DNA of 64,000 nucleotides. Origin: DATKYQ01 sp964640665. Lineage in GTDB: Bacteria; Myxococcota; B64-G9. Shown here in pieces: positions 57,286-64,000 of the stretch (its first letter is position 1; each line of letters starts with the position of its first letter). Location: the NCBI GenBank assembly GCA_964640665.1, contig CAZXHT010000022.1, forward strand, positions 4,394 to 68,393, in the 5' to 3' direction. The notes under the pieces were generated by a model. The model was not told where the DNA came from. It was given only the letters and a program-made list of their open reading frames with translations, and did not search any database. A program made the translations under genes and the position numbers.

Positions 57286-57411
57286 AGACGATCGACCTCG
57301 CTCTCTTTTTTCGTACCACGCGTGTTGCAACGTTGTCAAGCAAGACAAAGGTGAAAGGTTTGTATGAATGCTGGACAGCGGCCGTGTATCAAGTGAGAAT
57401 GGGTGCGGCAC

Positions 57412-57496
57412 GGAGGGATGGCCGAGCGGCTGAAGGCGGCGGTCTTGAAAATCGCTTCTCCGAAAGGGGACGGGGGTTCGAATCCCTCTCCCTCCG
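57412..57496 (+). tRNA. tRNA-Ser (anticodon TGA)
   Basis: Acceptor GGAGGGA/TCCCTCC with discriminator G; anticodon loop CTTGAAA (TGA); long variable arm; T arm GGGGGTTCGAATCCCTC. CCA not encoded. Confidence 0.95.
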
Positions 57497-57856
57497 ATTG
57501 CTTTTTCCCGCAGGGGCAAGGACCCGGTCGGATTTTTCGTCCGATTGACTTTTTCAGTGTGTTTTGAGACCATGTAAGTAAACGCGCCTGCTGAGTCGAG
57601 TGGCACAATCGGGGCTCGAGAATAAAAAGATGGGGGGCGGGCACTTGATGGCGATAGCTTAGGGCCTTCTTGCGTTTTCGGGTGCGTCCCCATCCCCCCC
57701 GACACCCGGGGACCTTGAAGGCCCACTTTTTTGGCCTGGCGCGGTCTTGACAGGTCGCGGTGGTGGTGTTAGACACGAATGCTCGATTGGCCCGGGGCCG
57801 GGTGGGTTCATTGACAAGGAATGCAAGCTTCCCCGACGGGGATGCTCGACTAACCT
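57497..57856. other. Gene-free spacer between tRNA-Ser genes
   Basis: 360 bp without a convincing coding frame. A weak hairpin TCGGATTTTTCGTCCGATTG followed by ACTTTTT (about 57529-57556) could end the tRNA-Ser(TGA) transcript. Nothing else was recognised. Confidence 0.4.
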
Positions 57857-57944
57857 GGAGAGATGGCCGAGAGGCTGAAGGCGCTGGTTTGCTAAACCAG
57901 TGAACGCGTAAAGTGTTCCGAGGGTTCGAATCCCTCTCTCTCCG
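57857..57944 (+). tRNA. tRNA-Ser (anticodon GCT)
   Basis: Acceptor GGAGAGA/TCTCTCC, discriminator G; anticodon stem CTGGT/ACCAG with loop TTGCTAA (GCT); long variable arm. Confidence 0.95.
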
Positions 57945-57950
57945 TATGCT

Positions 57951-58024
57951 GCGCCCATAGCTCAGCTGGATAGAGCGTCGGACTACGAATCCGAAGGCCA
58001 GAGGTTCGAATCCTCTTGGGCGCG
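57951..58024 (+). tRNA. tRNA-Arg (anticodon ACG)
   Basis: Acceptor GCGCCCA/TGGGCGC, discriminator G; anticodon stem TCGGA/TCCGA with loop CTACGAA (ACG). A34 is the substrate of TadA, whose gene starts 10 bp downstream. Confidence 0.96.
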
Positions 58025-58034
58025 TTGGACCGCG

Positions 58035-58532
58035 ATGGCGAACGAAGCCGATCATGAATGGATGCAAGAGGCCTTGGGCGAGGCCGCCCGTGCCTTCGAG
58101 GCAGGCGAGGTTCCGGTCGGCGCCGTGGTCGTGTTAGATGGTCGAGTGGTCGGTCGGGGAAGGAATCGCAAGGAAAGCGGACTGGATCCAACTGCGCATG
58201 CCGAGATGATCGCCATCCGGCAGGCGGCGGCCGAACTTGGCCGTTGGCGGCTTTCGGGTTGTACGCTTTACGCCACGCTTGAGCCATGCCCCATGTGTGT
58301 TGGCGCAATGCTGTCGGCTCGTATCGATCGATTGGTATTTGGATGCCGGGATCCGAAAGCGGGAGCCGTGCGGAGTCTCTTCGAATTGGCTGCCGATAGC
58401 CGACTCAACCACCGAATCGAGGTGAGAGAGGGTATCGGTGCCGATCAGGCGGCCGAACTGTTGAGATCGTTCTTCCGTTTAAGGCGGGGCGAGAGCAAGA
58501 TGAGCAATGTGGAGAGATGGCCGAGCGGCTGA
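58035..58532 (+). CDS. tadA: tRNA adenosine(34) deaminase TadA
   Basis: 165 residues. TAHAEMIAIRQAAAELG gives the zinc His and catalytic Glu, and LEPCPMCVGAMLSARID the two zinc Cys. FGCRDPKAGAVRSLFELAAD and the RSFF-like end (LLRSFFRLRR) are TadA-specific. The enzyme converts A34 to inosine in tRNA-Arg(ACG), encoded just upstream. The last seven codons and stop lie inside the following tRNA-Ser(CGA) gene, so the C-terminal residues (NVERWPSG) are tRNA sequence read as protein. No terminator separates the genes. Confidence 0.95.
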   Translation: MANEADHEWMQEALGEAARAFEAGEVPVGAVVVLDGRVVGRGRNRKESGLDPTAHAEMIAIRQAAAELGRWRLSGCTLYATLEPCPMCVGAMLSARIDRLVFGCRDPKAGAVRSLFELAADSRLNHRIEVREGIGADQAAELLRSFFRLRRGESKMSNVERWPSG

Positions 58533-58596
58533 AGGCGCCTGCCTCGAAAGCAGGTGTACCCTCTGGGTACCGGGGGTTCGAATCCCTCTCTCTCCG
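58511..58596 (+). tRNA. tRNA-Ser (anticodon CGA)
   Basis: Acceptor GGAGAGA/TCTCTCC, discriminator G; stem CCTGC/GCAGG with loop CTCGAAA (CGA); long variable arm. Its 5' end overlaps tadA by 22 nt. Confidence 0.95.
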
Positions 58597-58631
58597 TTGC
58601 CGGCTTTGCGATCGGGCCCTGAGTCTTGCAT

Positions 58632-58716
58632 GGAGAGATGCCCGAGAGGCCGAAGGGGCGCGATTGGAAATCGTGTGTGCCGCGAGGTACCGAGGGTTCG
58701 AATCCCTCTCTCTCCG
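58632..58716 (+). tRNA. tRNA-Ser (anticodon GGA)
   Basis: Acceptor GGAGAGA/TCTCTCC, discriminator G; anticodon loop TTGGAAA (GGA); long variable arm. Completes the serine isoacceptor set in this cluster. Confidence 0.94.
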
Positions 58717-58731
58717 TTTGTATTACGTCTT

Positions 58732-58837
58732 GGGACGGCCGGGTCCTGTACAACGGCGGGTTGCGAACCCCGTCAGGCCCGGAAGGGAGCAGCGGTAGCA
58801 TCATTGTCCGTGTGATGCAGGGTTGCCTGGCCGTCCC
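58732..58837 (+). ncRNA. ffs: Signal recognition particle RNA (4.5S, small bacterial type)
   Basis: About 106 nt. The ends GGGACGGCC and GGCCGTCCC pair. The conserved apical domain reads GCGAACCCCGTCAGGCCCGG then AAGGGAGCAGCGGTA, the Ffh-binding motif, closed by GGGTTGCCTGG. It lies 15 nt after tRNA-Ser(GGA) and 21 nt before dnaX, an arrangement seen in several bacteria. Confidence 0.95.
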
Positions 58838-58858
58838 TCTTGATTATCCGAGGGACAC

Positions 58859-60604
58859 ATGTCTTACCTCGTTCTGGCCAGAAAATGGCGCCCGTCGACT
58901 TTCGACGAGGTGGTCGGTCAAGAGGGCGTGATCCGCACGCTGCGCAACGCCATTCGTACAGACCGTGTGGCTCACGCCTATTTGTTTTGCGGCGTGCGCG
59001 GAGTGGGCAAGACGACGGTGGCGCGCCTGCTGGCCAAGGCTCTCAACTGCGAACAAGGTCCGACCCCCGATCCGGACAATACTTGTGGAAGTTGCCGCGA
59101 GATCACAAGCGGCAGCTCGCCCGACGTGTTCGAGATCGACGGGGCGTCGAACACAGGTGTCGACGACGTGCGCAGCCTGCGCGAAAACTCGCGTTACTTA
59201 CCGGCCAGGAGCCGCTTCAAGATATACATCATCGACGAGGTGCACATGCTCTCGACCAGCGCCTTCAACGCGCTTTTGAAGACGCTCGAAGAGCCGCCGG
59301 AACACGTCAAATTCGTTTTCGCCACCACCGAGCCGCACAAGATTCCGCTTACCGTTCTTTCCCGCTGCCAACGATTCGATTTCAAGCGCATTCCTTCAGG
59401 CATCATTCTCGAACGCCTGCAGAAGATCTTGAGCGCCGAGGGCGCCGCTATCGATGCCGAGGGCCTGCGGATAATTTCCCGGGAGGCTGCCGGCTCGATG
59501 CGCGATGCGCTCAGTCTGACCGATCAAGTGCTGGCGTTCGCGGGAGACAAGGTAGACGCCGAACAGGTCTACGCCGCACTGGGGCTGGCCCGCAGCCAGA
59601 TGTTCGCAACGGTAATAGACTGCGTGATCGAGCAACGCTCGGACGACTTGATGCGCCTGGTGGAAGAACTCTTCGACGAGGGTCACGACCTGAAGAGGTT
59701 TCTCGATGGACTGCTTTGGCACGTTCGCAACCTGATTCTCTACCGCTCGCTCGAAAAGCCGGCTTCGCTGGTCGACGCACTGGAAGAGGAGCGTTCCGTG
59801 TTGCGCGCTCAGGCGGGCAAGGCCGAGGCGCTGCGCTGGCACCAGCTTTTCGACGTCCTTGTACGGGCGCTTTCAGAGTTGTCGCGAAGCCCTTACCCTC
59901 GCCTGACGCTCGAGACGGCCTTATTGCGGCTTTCCGCCGTTGAACCGCTTGTGGAGATCGGCAGTCTGGTGAACCGTGTTGCGGAGCTTTCACGGGGAAT
60001 CGAAGGCGGCAAGGGACGGGGCGAACCACCGCGCGAGCAGGGACAAGGAGGAGGACGGACGGAGAAGCCGGCCAGGCCGGCGTTCATTCCTCCGACCCCA
60101 AAAGCGACCGCGAACGTCAGCGACGAGAAGAAAGCCTCGCCGTCGCCCCGAACACAGCCTGTCGAAAAACCCGCTACACAGGCGGTCCGCACCAGTGATG
60201 GTTTTCCAAAAGAGTGGCAGAAACTGGTGGCGATGGTATCCAGACGCCGGCCCTCGCTGGGTTCGGTGCTCAACCACGCTTATCCGCTCGAGGTCGCTGC
60301 TGAACGGGTGCGCATCGCACTCGAGCCGGGTTCTTTCTTCGCCGACCAGATGAAGGTCGAACGCAACAAGCGCGAGCTGGAGAAATACTGTCAGGAACTG
60401 TTTGGCCAGGAGACTCGCCTTTCGGTAGAAGACCACCGGGCTGACCAGGGTGTGACGCTGGCGCAGGCGTTGGACGACGAGAGGCAGACGAGGGTGGACG
60501 AGCAACGCAACCAGGCCCTCTCTCATCCCATGGTCAAAGAGGCAATAAAGATTTTCGGGGCAGAAGTAGCGCAGGTGAAGACGACGGAAGAGAGGAAGTC
60601 ATGA
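58859..60604 (+). CDS. dnaX: DNA polymerase III subunits gamma/tau
   Basis: 581 residues. Walker A GVRGVGKTTVARLLAKALNC, Walker B IYIIDEVHMLS and sensor LSRCQRFDFKRI mark the clamp-loader ATPase. The zinc-binding region shows three Cys (ALNC, then NTCGSC); the fourth expected Cys is replaced by Asp or Pro. Residues about 370-440 are a linker and the rest is the tau-like C-terminal domain. No slippery A-run was noticed, so a programmed frameshift is unlikely. The stop overlaps ybaB. Confidence 0.93.
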   Translation: MSYLVLARKWRPSTFDEVVGQEGVIRTLRNAIRTDRVAHAYLFCGVRGVGKTTVARLLAKALNCEQGPTPDPDNTCGSCREITSGSSPDVFEIDGASNTGVDDVRSLRENSRYLPARSRFKIYIIDEVHMLSTSAFNALLKTLEEPPEHVKFVFATTEPHKIPLTVLSRCQRFDFKRIPSGIILERLQKILSAEGAAIDAEGLRIISREAAGSMRDALSLTDQVLAFAGDKVDAEQVYAALGLARSQMFATVIDCVIEQRSDDLMRLVEELFDEGHDLKRFLDGLLWHVRNLILYRSLEKPASLVDALEEERSVLRAQAGKAEALRWHQLFDVLVRALSELSRSPYPRLTLETALLRLSAVEPLVEIGSLVNRVAELSRGIEGGKGRGEPPREQGQGGGRTEKPARPAFIPPTPKATANVSDEKKASPSPRTQPVEKPATQAVRTSDGFPKEWQKLVAMVSRRRPSLGSVLNHAYPLEVAAERVRIALEPGSFFADQMKVERNKRELEKYCQELFGQETRLSVEDHRADQGVTLAQALDDERQTRVDEQRNQALSHPMVKEAIKIFGAEVAQVKTTEERKS

Positions 60605-60930
60605 GCATACCCGGCATGCAGGACATGCTGCGCCAGGCCCAGGCATTTTCGGAGCAGTTCACCCGGATGCGGGAAGAGCTGGCGCGGCGGACGGTGGAGG
60701 CCAGCTCCGGCGGGGGAATGGTCAAGGCGCGGGCTGACGGCCGCGGCCGAATACTGGCCGTCGAGATCGAACGCCAGGTCGTGGATCCCGATGAGGTCGA
60801 GATGCTGCAAGACCTGGTCACGGCGGCCGTCAACCAGGCACTGGGCGCGGCCAAGGAAATGGCCGCCGAGGCCACCCGATCGCTTACGGGCGGGCTCCCA
60901 ATACCAGGATTGGACGCCCTGTTTTCCTGA
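60601..60930 (+). CDS. ybaB: YbaB/EbfC nucleoid-associated protein
   Basis: 109 residues. MLRQAQAFSEQFTRMREELA is the N-terminal helix, GGGMVKARADGRGRILAVEI the central sheet and DLVTAAVNQALGAAKEMAAE the C-terminal helix of the YbaB fold, a dimeric DNA binder. The dnaX-ybaB-recR order is widely conserved. The start overlaps the dnaX stop (ATGA). Confidence 0.95.
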   Translation: MSIPGMQDMLRQAQAFSEQFTRMREELARRTVEASSGGGMVKARADGRGRILAVEIERQVVDPDEVEMLQDLVTAAVNQALGAAKEMAAEATRSLTGGLPIPGLDALFS

Positions 60931-60945
60931 CGCGGCGCGGTAAGC

Positions 60946-61533
60946 ATGGCCGACGCAATCGAACGGATGAGTGCGCTTCTGCGCCAGTTGCCTGCGGTGG
61001 GTGAAAAGACCGCCCAGCGGCTGATATTTTATATACTGGCCGCGCCTCCCGAGTACGGCCGGGCTCTTGCCCGGGCGCTCGGCGATTTGATAGAGAAAGT
61101 TCGGCCCTGCCGGGTGTGTGGCAACCTCAGCGAGCAAAGCCCTTGCCGTATATGCTCGGATCCCGAGCGGGACGGAACGCAGATCTGCGTCGTGGAAAAG
61201 GTGCAGGACCTGCTGGCCATCGAAAACAGCCGTGAGTACCATGGGCTCTACCATGTATTGCATGGCGTGCTGAGCCCGTTGGACGGCAAGGGTCCGGAGC
61301 AGATCGGGATCGAGTCGCTGCTTACGAGGTTGCCCGGCAAGGTCAAGGAGCTGATCATCGCCACGGGCTCCAGCGTCGAGGGAGAGGCGACCGCGCTATA
61401 CCTGAAAAGGCGCATTGTGCCGCTCGGCCTGCGTGTAAGCCGCATCGCCTCGGGTATCCCGGTCGGGGGCGAGCTGGAATACGTCGGTAGCGGTACGCTC
61501 GGCCGCGCCTTGGCCGGTCGGCGAGAGATGTGA
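60946..61533 (+). CDS. recR: Recombination protein RecR
   Basis: 195 residues. PAVGEKTAQRLIFYIL is the HhH part, CRVCGNLSEQSPCRICSDPE the C4 zinc finger, ICVVEKVQDLLAIENSREYH the Toprim domain, and LASGIPVGGELEYVGSGTLG the C-terminal motif. It loads RecA with RecFO in gap repair. Confidence 0.96.
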   Translation: MADAIERMSALLRQLPAVGEKTAQRLIFYILAAPPEYGRALARALGDLIEKVRPCRVCGNLSEQSPCRICSDPERDGTQICVVEKVQDLLAIENSREYHGLYHVLHGVLSPLDGKGPEQIGIESLLTRLPGKVKELIIATGSSVEGEATALYLKRRIVPLGLRVSRIASGIPVGGELEYVGSGTLGRALAGRREM

Positions 61534-62051
61534 TGCACGCGCTGCTGGAACAGATCTTTTCGAGACAGGTTCGTTCGCTTATCTGGATCTACTCGGTGAT
61601 AGCCTCGCTCTTGCTGGGGTTATGCGCGGTATGCATCATTATCGGCTCACCCTCTGCCTGGTTGCTGTCTCCGTATTTGCCGTGGACGGAAGCGGGCCTG
61701 AGCCTGCTGGCCGTCTTGTTGCTCGGGGTAGCCGTGCCGCTCGCGCGGCGGCGCTTGCTGGATCCCGGGCACGTCAGGCGGGCCGGGCCCGAGACCCTGG
61801 TTGCCTGGGGGTTGCCGGCTGGAGTCGATCCGATCCTCGGCCGGCAGGCCGTCTTCCTGACCAGGTATACGGCCGGCTGCGTGATAAGCTGGGGATTGGC
61901 CGCCTCGGTCGGGTTGTACGGCCTGGTGGTTCGCATGCTGGGCGCCTCGGCGCCCGTGACGGGCGGTTTCCTGGCCGCGGCGGTGTTCGCCTACGCCCTG
62001 CTGCCGCCGCTTACAACGGATTTGCGAAAAGCTCTTGCCGACTTTGACTAA
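61533..62051 (+). CDS. Four-span inner-membrane protein, unknown function
   Basis: 172 residues from the ATG at 61533, overlapping the recR stop (TGATG). Membrane spans are near 17-40 (IWIYSVIASLLLGLCAVCII), 50-70 (AGLSLLAVLLLGVAVPLA), 108-130 (CVISWGLAASVGLYGLVV) and 138-158 (GGFLAAAVFAYALLPPLT). The family was not recognised; small membrane proteins behind recR are common in related genomes. Confidence 0.7.
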   Translation: MHALLEQIFSRQVRSLIWIYSVIASLLLGLCAVCIIIGSPSAWLLSPYLPWTEAGLSLLAVLLLGVAVPLARRRLLDPGHVRRAGPETLVAWGLPAGVDPILGRQAVFLTRYTAGCVISWGLAASVGLYGLVVRMLGASAPVTGGFLAAAVFAYALLPPLTTDLRKALADFD

Positions 62052-62052
62052 A

Positions 62053-62484
62053 CTATTCCAGGGGCGCCAGGGCAAAAGAAAGATCTCTTTGTTCGGGGCA
62101 GATGAAATCCATCTTCTCGAATTCGACCAGGGGGGCCGTGCAGGTCACTTGGTCGGATGACTTGTTTTCAAGAGTAGTTGTGATGACCACGATGGCGCCC
62201 GAAGCCGAGCGCGAATCGCGAATCTCGATCGATTTGACGCTCAGCCCGGTCAGATCCTGCTTGTAGTCTACCTCACAATCCTTGGTAATGTTGAAATCGA
62301 TTTGCCGCCGGGAGCGATTTTGTTTTTGGACGCGCACCAACTCGTAGCGCTTTCCGTTGACGTTGTCGAAAGACACACCCGAGCAGTCGGCAATCTGTTT
62401 TTCGCCCAGAGCCAGGAATACGCAGGCAGTCTGGCACACGGCCAGGCCGACGACAACTATCCAGGGCCACGATCGCAGTTTCAT
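62053..62484 (-). CDS. Lipoprotein, function unknown
   Basis: 143 residues from the ATG at 62484, overlapping the stop of the upstream gene. Lipobox LAVCQTAC with Cys at about 21. The mature part has an immunoglobulin-like beta pattern (YELVRVQKQNRSRRQIDFNI, ASGAIVVITTTLENKSSDQV), with conserved Cys pairs. It is convergent to the recR operon. Confidence 0.7.
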   Translation of the reverse strand: MKLRSWPWIVVVGLAVCQTACVFLALGEKQIADCSGVSFDNVNGKRYELVRVQKQNRSRRQIDFNITKDCEVDYKQDLTGLSVKSIEIRDSRSASGAIVVITTTLENKSSDQVTCTAPLVEFEKMDFICPEQRDLSFALAPLE

Positions 62485-62912
62485 GTCTCCTGGTCGCCTT
62501 CTTCGAACTCGGCCTCGATGATCTTTTCGGGCTCGGGTTCGAGCAACTGGTCCACCTTTTCCATCGCCTTGCGATCGCCGAACATGCGGAACGCCTCGCG
62601 GGCGAATTGGAGCTTGCCGAGCTCGAGCGCCCGTTCCCCGATCTGCTTCCATTCGTCTTCCCCGGCAGCCTCTCCGCCCGCCTTGATGGCCTGGCGCAGC
62701 AGGAAGATGTCTCCCTCCTCTATGGATATCTCTCGAATCGCCGCCAGGCCCTGGCTGTCTTCGGCCTTCTTGAAAAAGTCGATGGCGTCGTTCAGCCAGC
62801 CCTCTTCGAGAAAACGCCGCCCGAGACGACTGATCTCGGCCGGGTTGGTGTCCTTGCCGTGGAGCAAGGCTTGCTTGAATTTGTAATGTGGCAGGTCAGC
62901 GGTGTTACCCAT
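62481..62912 (-). CDS. TPR-like cytoplasmic protein
   Basis: 143 residues from the ATG at 62912, with AAGGGAG 7 nt upstream; the longer frame has no ribosome site. Helical repeats ISRLGRRFLEEGWLNDAIDF and WKQIGERALELGKLQFAREA resemble TPR units; the tail is acidic. It forms a two-gene operon with the lipoprotein gene. Function unknown. Confidence 0.65.
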   Translation of the reverse strand: MGNTADLPHYKFKQALLHGKDTNPAEISRLGRRFLEEGWLNDAIDFFKKAEDSQGLAAIREISIEEGDIFLLRQAIKAGGEAAGEDEWKQIGERALELGKLQFAREAFRMFGDRKAMEKVDQLLEPEPEKIIEAEFEEGDQET

Positions 62913-63012
62913 AACATCTCCCTTCACGCGCATTCGCCCGTGAGCATACACCGCGAGCATCGGCCGATCAACCGATGACCCGAACCGCAAAGTCGGCTAT
63001 GCTACGCCCGCC

Positions 63013-63789
63013 ATGTCTGAAAACGCCATCAAGGTTCGGGGAGCGGTCAAGCGCTTCGGAAACACAACTGCCGTGGACGGGCTCGATCTCGACATAGCCC
63101 GCGGCGCATTTTACGGCATGCTGGGTCCCAACGGCGCCGGCAAGTCGACTATGGTCGGCATGCTGACGGGAACCCTGCGCCCAACGGCCGGGCGGATCGA
63201 GTTGCTGGGAAAAAAACTCGACCCGGACGATCCCTGGTTCAAGGCGCGCATGGGAGTGGTGGCCGAGGAGGCCGCCCTGTTCTCCAGGCTGCGCGGGCAC
63301 GAACAGCTCGTTTTTTCCGGGATGATGTACGGGCTCGCGCGCGAAGAGGCCGGCCGGCGTGCGCTTACGCTTTTAGGGCTTGTCAACCTGGAGCGCGACG
63401 CGAACACGCTGGTGGCCGACTATTCGCGCGGCATGCGCAAGAAGCTGGCCATCGCCTGCGCCCTGATTCATTCGCCCGAACTGCTCTTCTTCGACGAGCC
63501 CTTCGAGGGTGTCGACGCCATGAGCGCCGAGACCATCCGCCGTGTTCTGTCCGGATTGTGCGGGCGGGGGGCAACGGTGTTGCTTACTACCCACATCCTC
63601 GAGGTGGCCGAGAAGTTGGTCTCGCGGGTGGGAATCATCGATCATGGCAAGCTGGTCTACCAGGCCGACATGCGGCGACTCAAGTCCGCGGGCGAGTCGC
63701 TCAGCAGTGTCTTCAATAGGGTCGTGGGTTACGAGGGAGATACGCAACAACTGCCCGACTGGCTTGGCGGAGGGCAGGCCAGTGGCTGA
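63013..63789 (+). CDS. ABC transporter ATP-binding protein
   Basis: 258 residues. Walker A GPNGAGKSTMVGML, signature DYSRGMRKKLAIACALIHSP, Walker B LLFFDEPFEGVDAMS and switch His (LTTHILEVAEKL). It is of the type that pairs with a large permease encoded downstream. Its 3' end overlaps the permease start by 8 nt. Confidence 0.9.
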   Translation: MSENAIKVRGAVKRFGNTTAVDGLDLDIARGAFYGMLGPNGAGKSTMVGMLTGTLRPTAGRIELLGKKLDPDDPWFKARMGVVAEEAALFSRLRGHEQLVFSGMMYGLAREEAGRRALTLLGLVNLERDANTLVADYSRGMRKKLAIACALIHSPELLFFDEPFEGVDAMSAETIRRVLSGLCGRGATVLLTTHILEVAEKLVSRVGIIDHGKLVYQADMRRLKSAGESLSSVFNRVVGYEGDTQQLPDWLGGGQASG

Positions 63790-64000
63790 ACGCCGGGCGC
63801 CGGGACTGCTTGCGACAATCGGCCTTTTGACCGGGCTGCGCTTCAGGTTGTTCGCCAGGCGCCTGACGGGGCGCGGTCTTGTGGGCACATTTCTGGCGCT
63901 GCTGTTTGCGCTGGGGATATCGCTGGGGTTGGGGGTCGGTGCCTACCTGTTGTTCGGGACGCTGCCGCAGATTGCCTCAAGCCCTGTCTGGATGGCCTTT
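63782..64000 (+). CDS. ABC transporter permease, 5' part only
   Basis: 73 codons from a GTG at 63782 to the window edge. A basic N-terminus (LRFRLFARRLTGRGLVG) is followed by a membrane span (FLALLFALGISLGLGVGAYL), as in ABC exporter permeases. The gene continues beyond the window. Confidence 0.75.
   Translation, partial: MAERRAPGLLATIGLLTGLRFRLFARRLTGRGLVGTFLALLFALGISLGLGVGAYLLFGTLPQIASSPVWMAF

Noticed and set aside
57286..57726. N-terminal extension of the PP2C phosphatase
   Set aside because: It would read across tRNA-Ser(TGA); the PP2C domain starts directly at 57285.
1..64000. CRISPR arrays, rRNA genes, prophage structural genes, replication origin
   Set aside because: Looked for direct repeats with spacers, rRNA signatures, capsid/terminase/tail motifs and DnaA-box clusters; none was seen by eye.

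Overview
The window is high-GC bacterial DNA. Several traits point to Myxococcota or another lineage of the former Deltaproteobacteria: many Cys-rich lipoproteins, a MYXO-CTERM-like Gly/Cys plus membrane-span plus Arg tail at 32143, an MJ0042-type zinc-ribbon protein, AgmX/PglI-like and truncated sulfatase-modifying-factor debris, and an NtrC-type PspF with a sigma-54 promoter. No rRNA or CRISPR array was found. The phylum is inferred from gene content only.

Layout. 1-7.0 kb: accessory DNA with exported Cys-rich proteins, gene fragments (ArdC, FGE-sulfatase, BNR repeat, AgmX), a MITE-like element, an AbiE-type toxin-antitoxin pair and tRNA-Leu(TAA). 7.0-11.9 kb: a VapBC pair, an SWIM/SNF2 helicase and a DUF6036-type nucleotidyltransferase-like gene with its partner. 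11.9-22.4 kb: an iron or metal acquisition locus with TonB receptor, DUF3450 protein, TtpC, ExbB, ExbD, TonB and a TPR protein in one minus-strand operon, next to a DtxR-FeoA fusion regulator and divergent feoB. A 14-bp motif GTAGnnnnGTCTAS occurs three times in the two control regions. 22.4-26.8 kb: a lipoprotein gene flanked by copies of the feoB 3' end, an ABC exporter, mltG and ruvX.

26.9-36.2 kb: a redox and sulfur region. Three tandem HdrD/GlpC-like iron-sulfur proteins are followed, after an exoprotein gene and mobile debris, by an SQR-like flavoprotein, DUF1641, TusE/DsrC-like and DsrE-like operon. 36.5-38.4 kb: an IS110/IS1111-family element with a structured 3' non-coding tail (candidate bridge RNA) and a second copy of a MYXO-CTERM tail. 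38.3-39.0 kb: a second VapBC-like pair. 39.2-41.6 kb: a five-gene plus-strand operon of unrecognised proteins that looks like a miniature type III secretion translocon set (coiled-coil protein, SycD-like chaperone, two paralogous amphipathic/hydrophobic proteins). This is the best candidate in the window for an undescribed system.

41.6-64 kb: mostly chromosomal housekeeping. It holds an M48 protease, a TPR lipoprotein, YjbQ, two tandem ArsA-like ATPases, a ParA-like ATPase next to PhaR, a zinc-ribbon protein, TatA, an outer-membrane protein, Ppx/GppA, the psp stress operon (pspF divergent to pspABC), a sugar nucleotidyltransferase and a PP2C phosphatase. Then comes an RNA-rich block with four tRNA-Ser genes, tRNA-Arg(ACG) and SRP RNA wrapped around tadA, followed by dnaX-ybaB-recR, a membrane protein, a lipoprotein pair and an ABC transporter that runs off the right edge.
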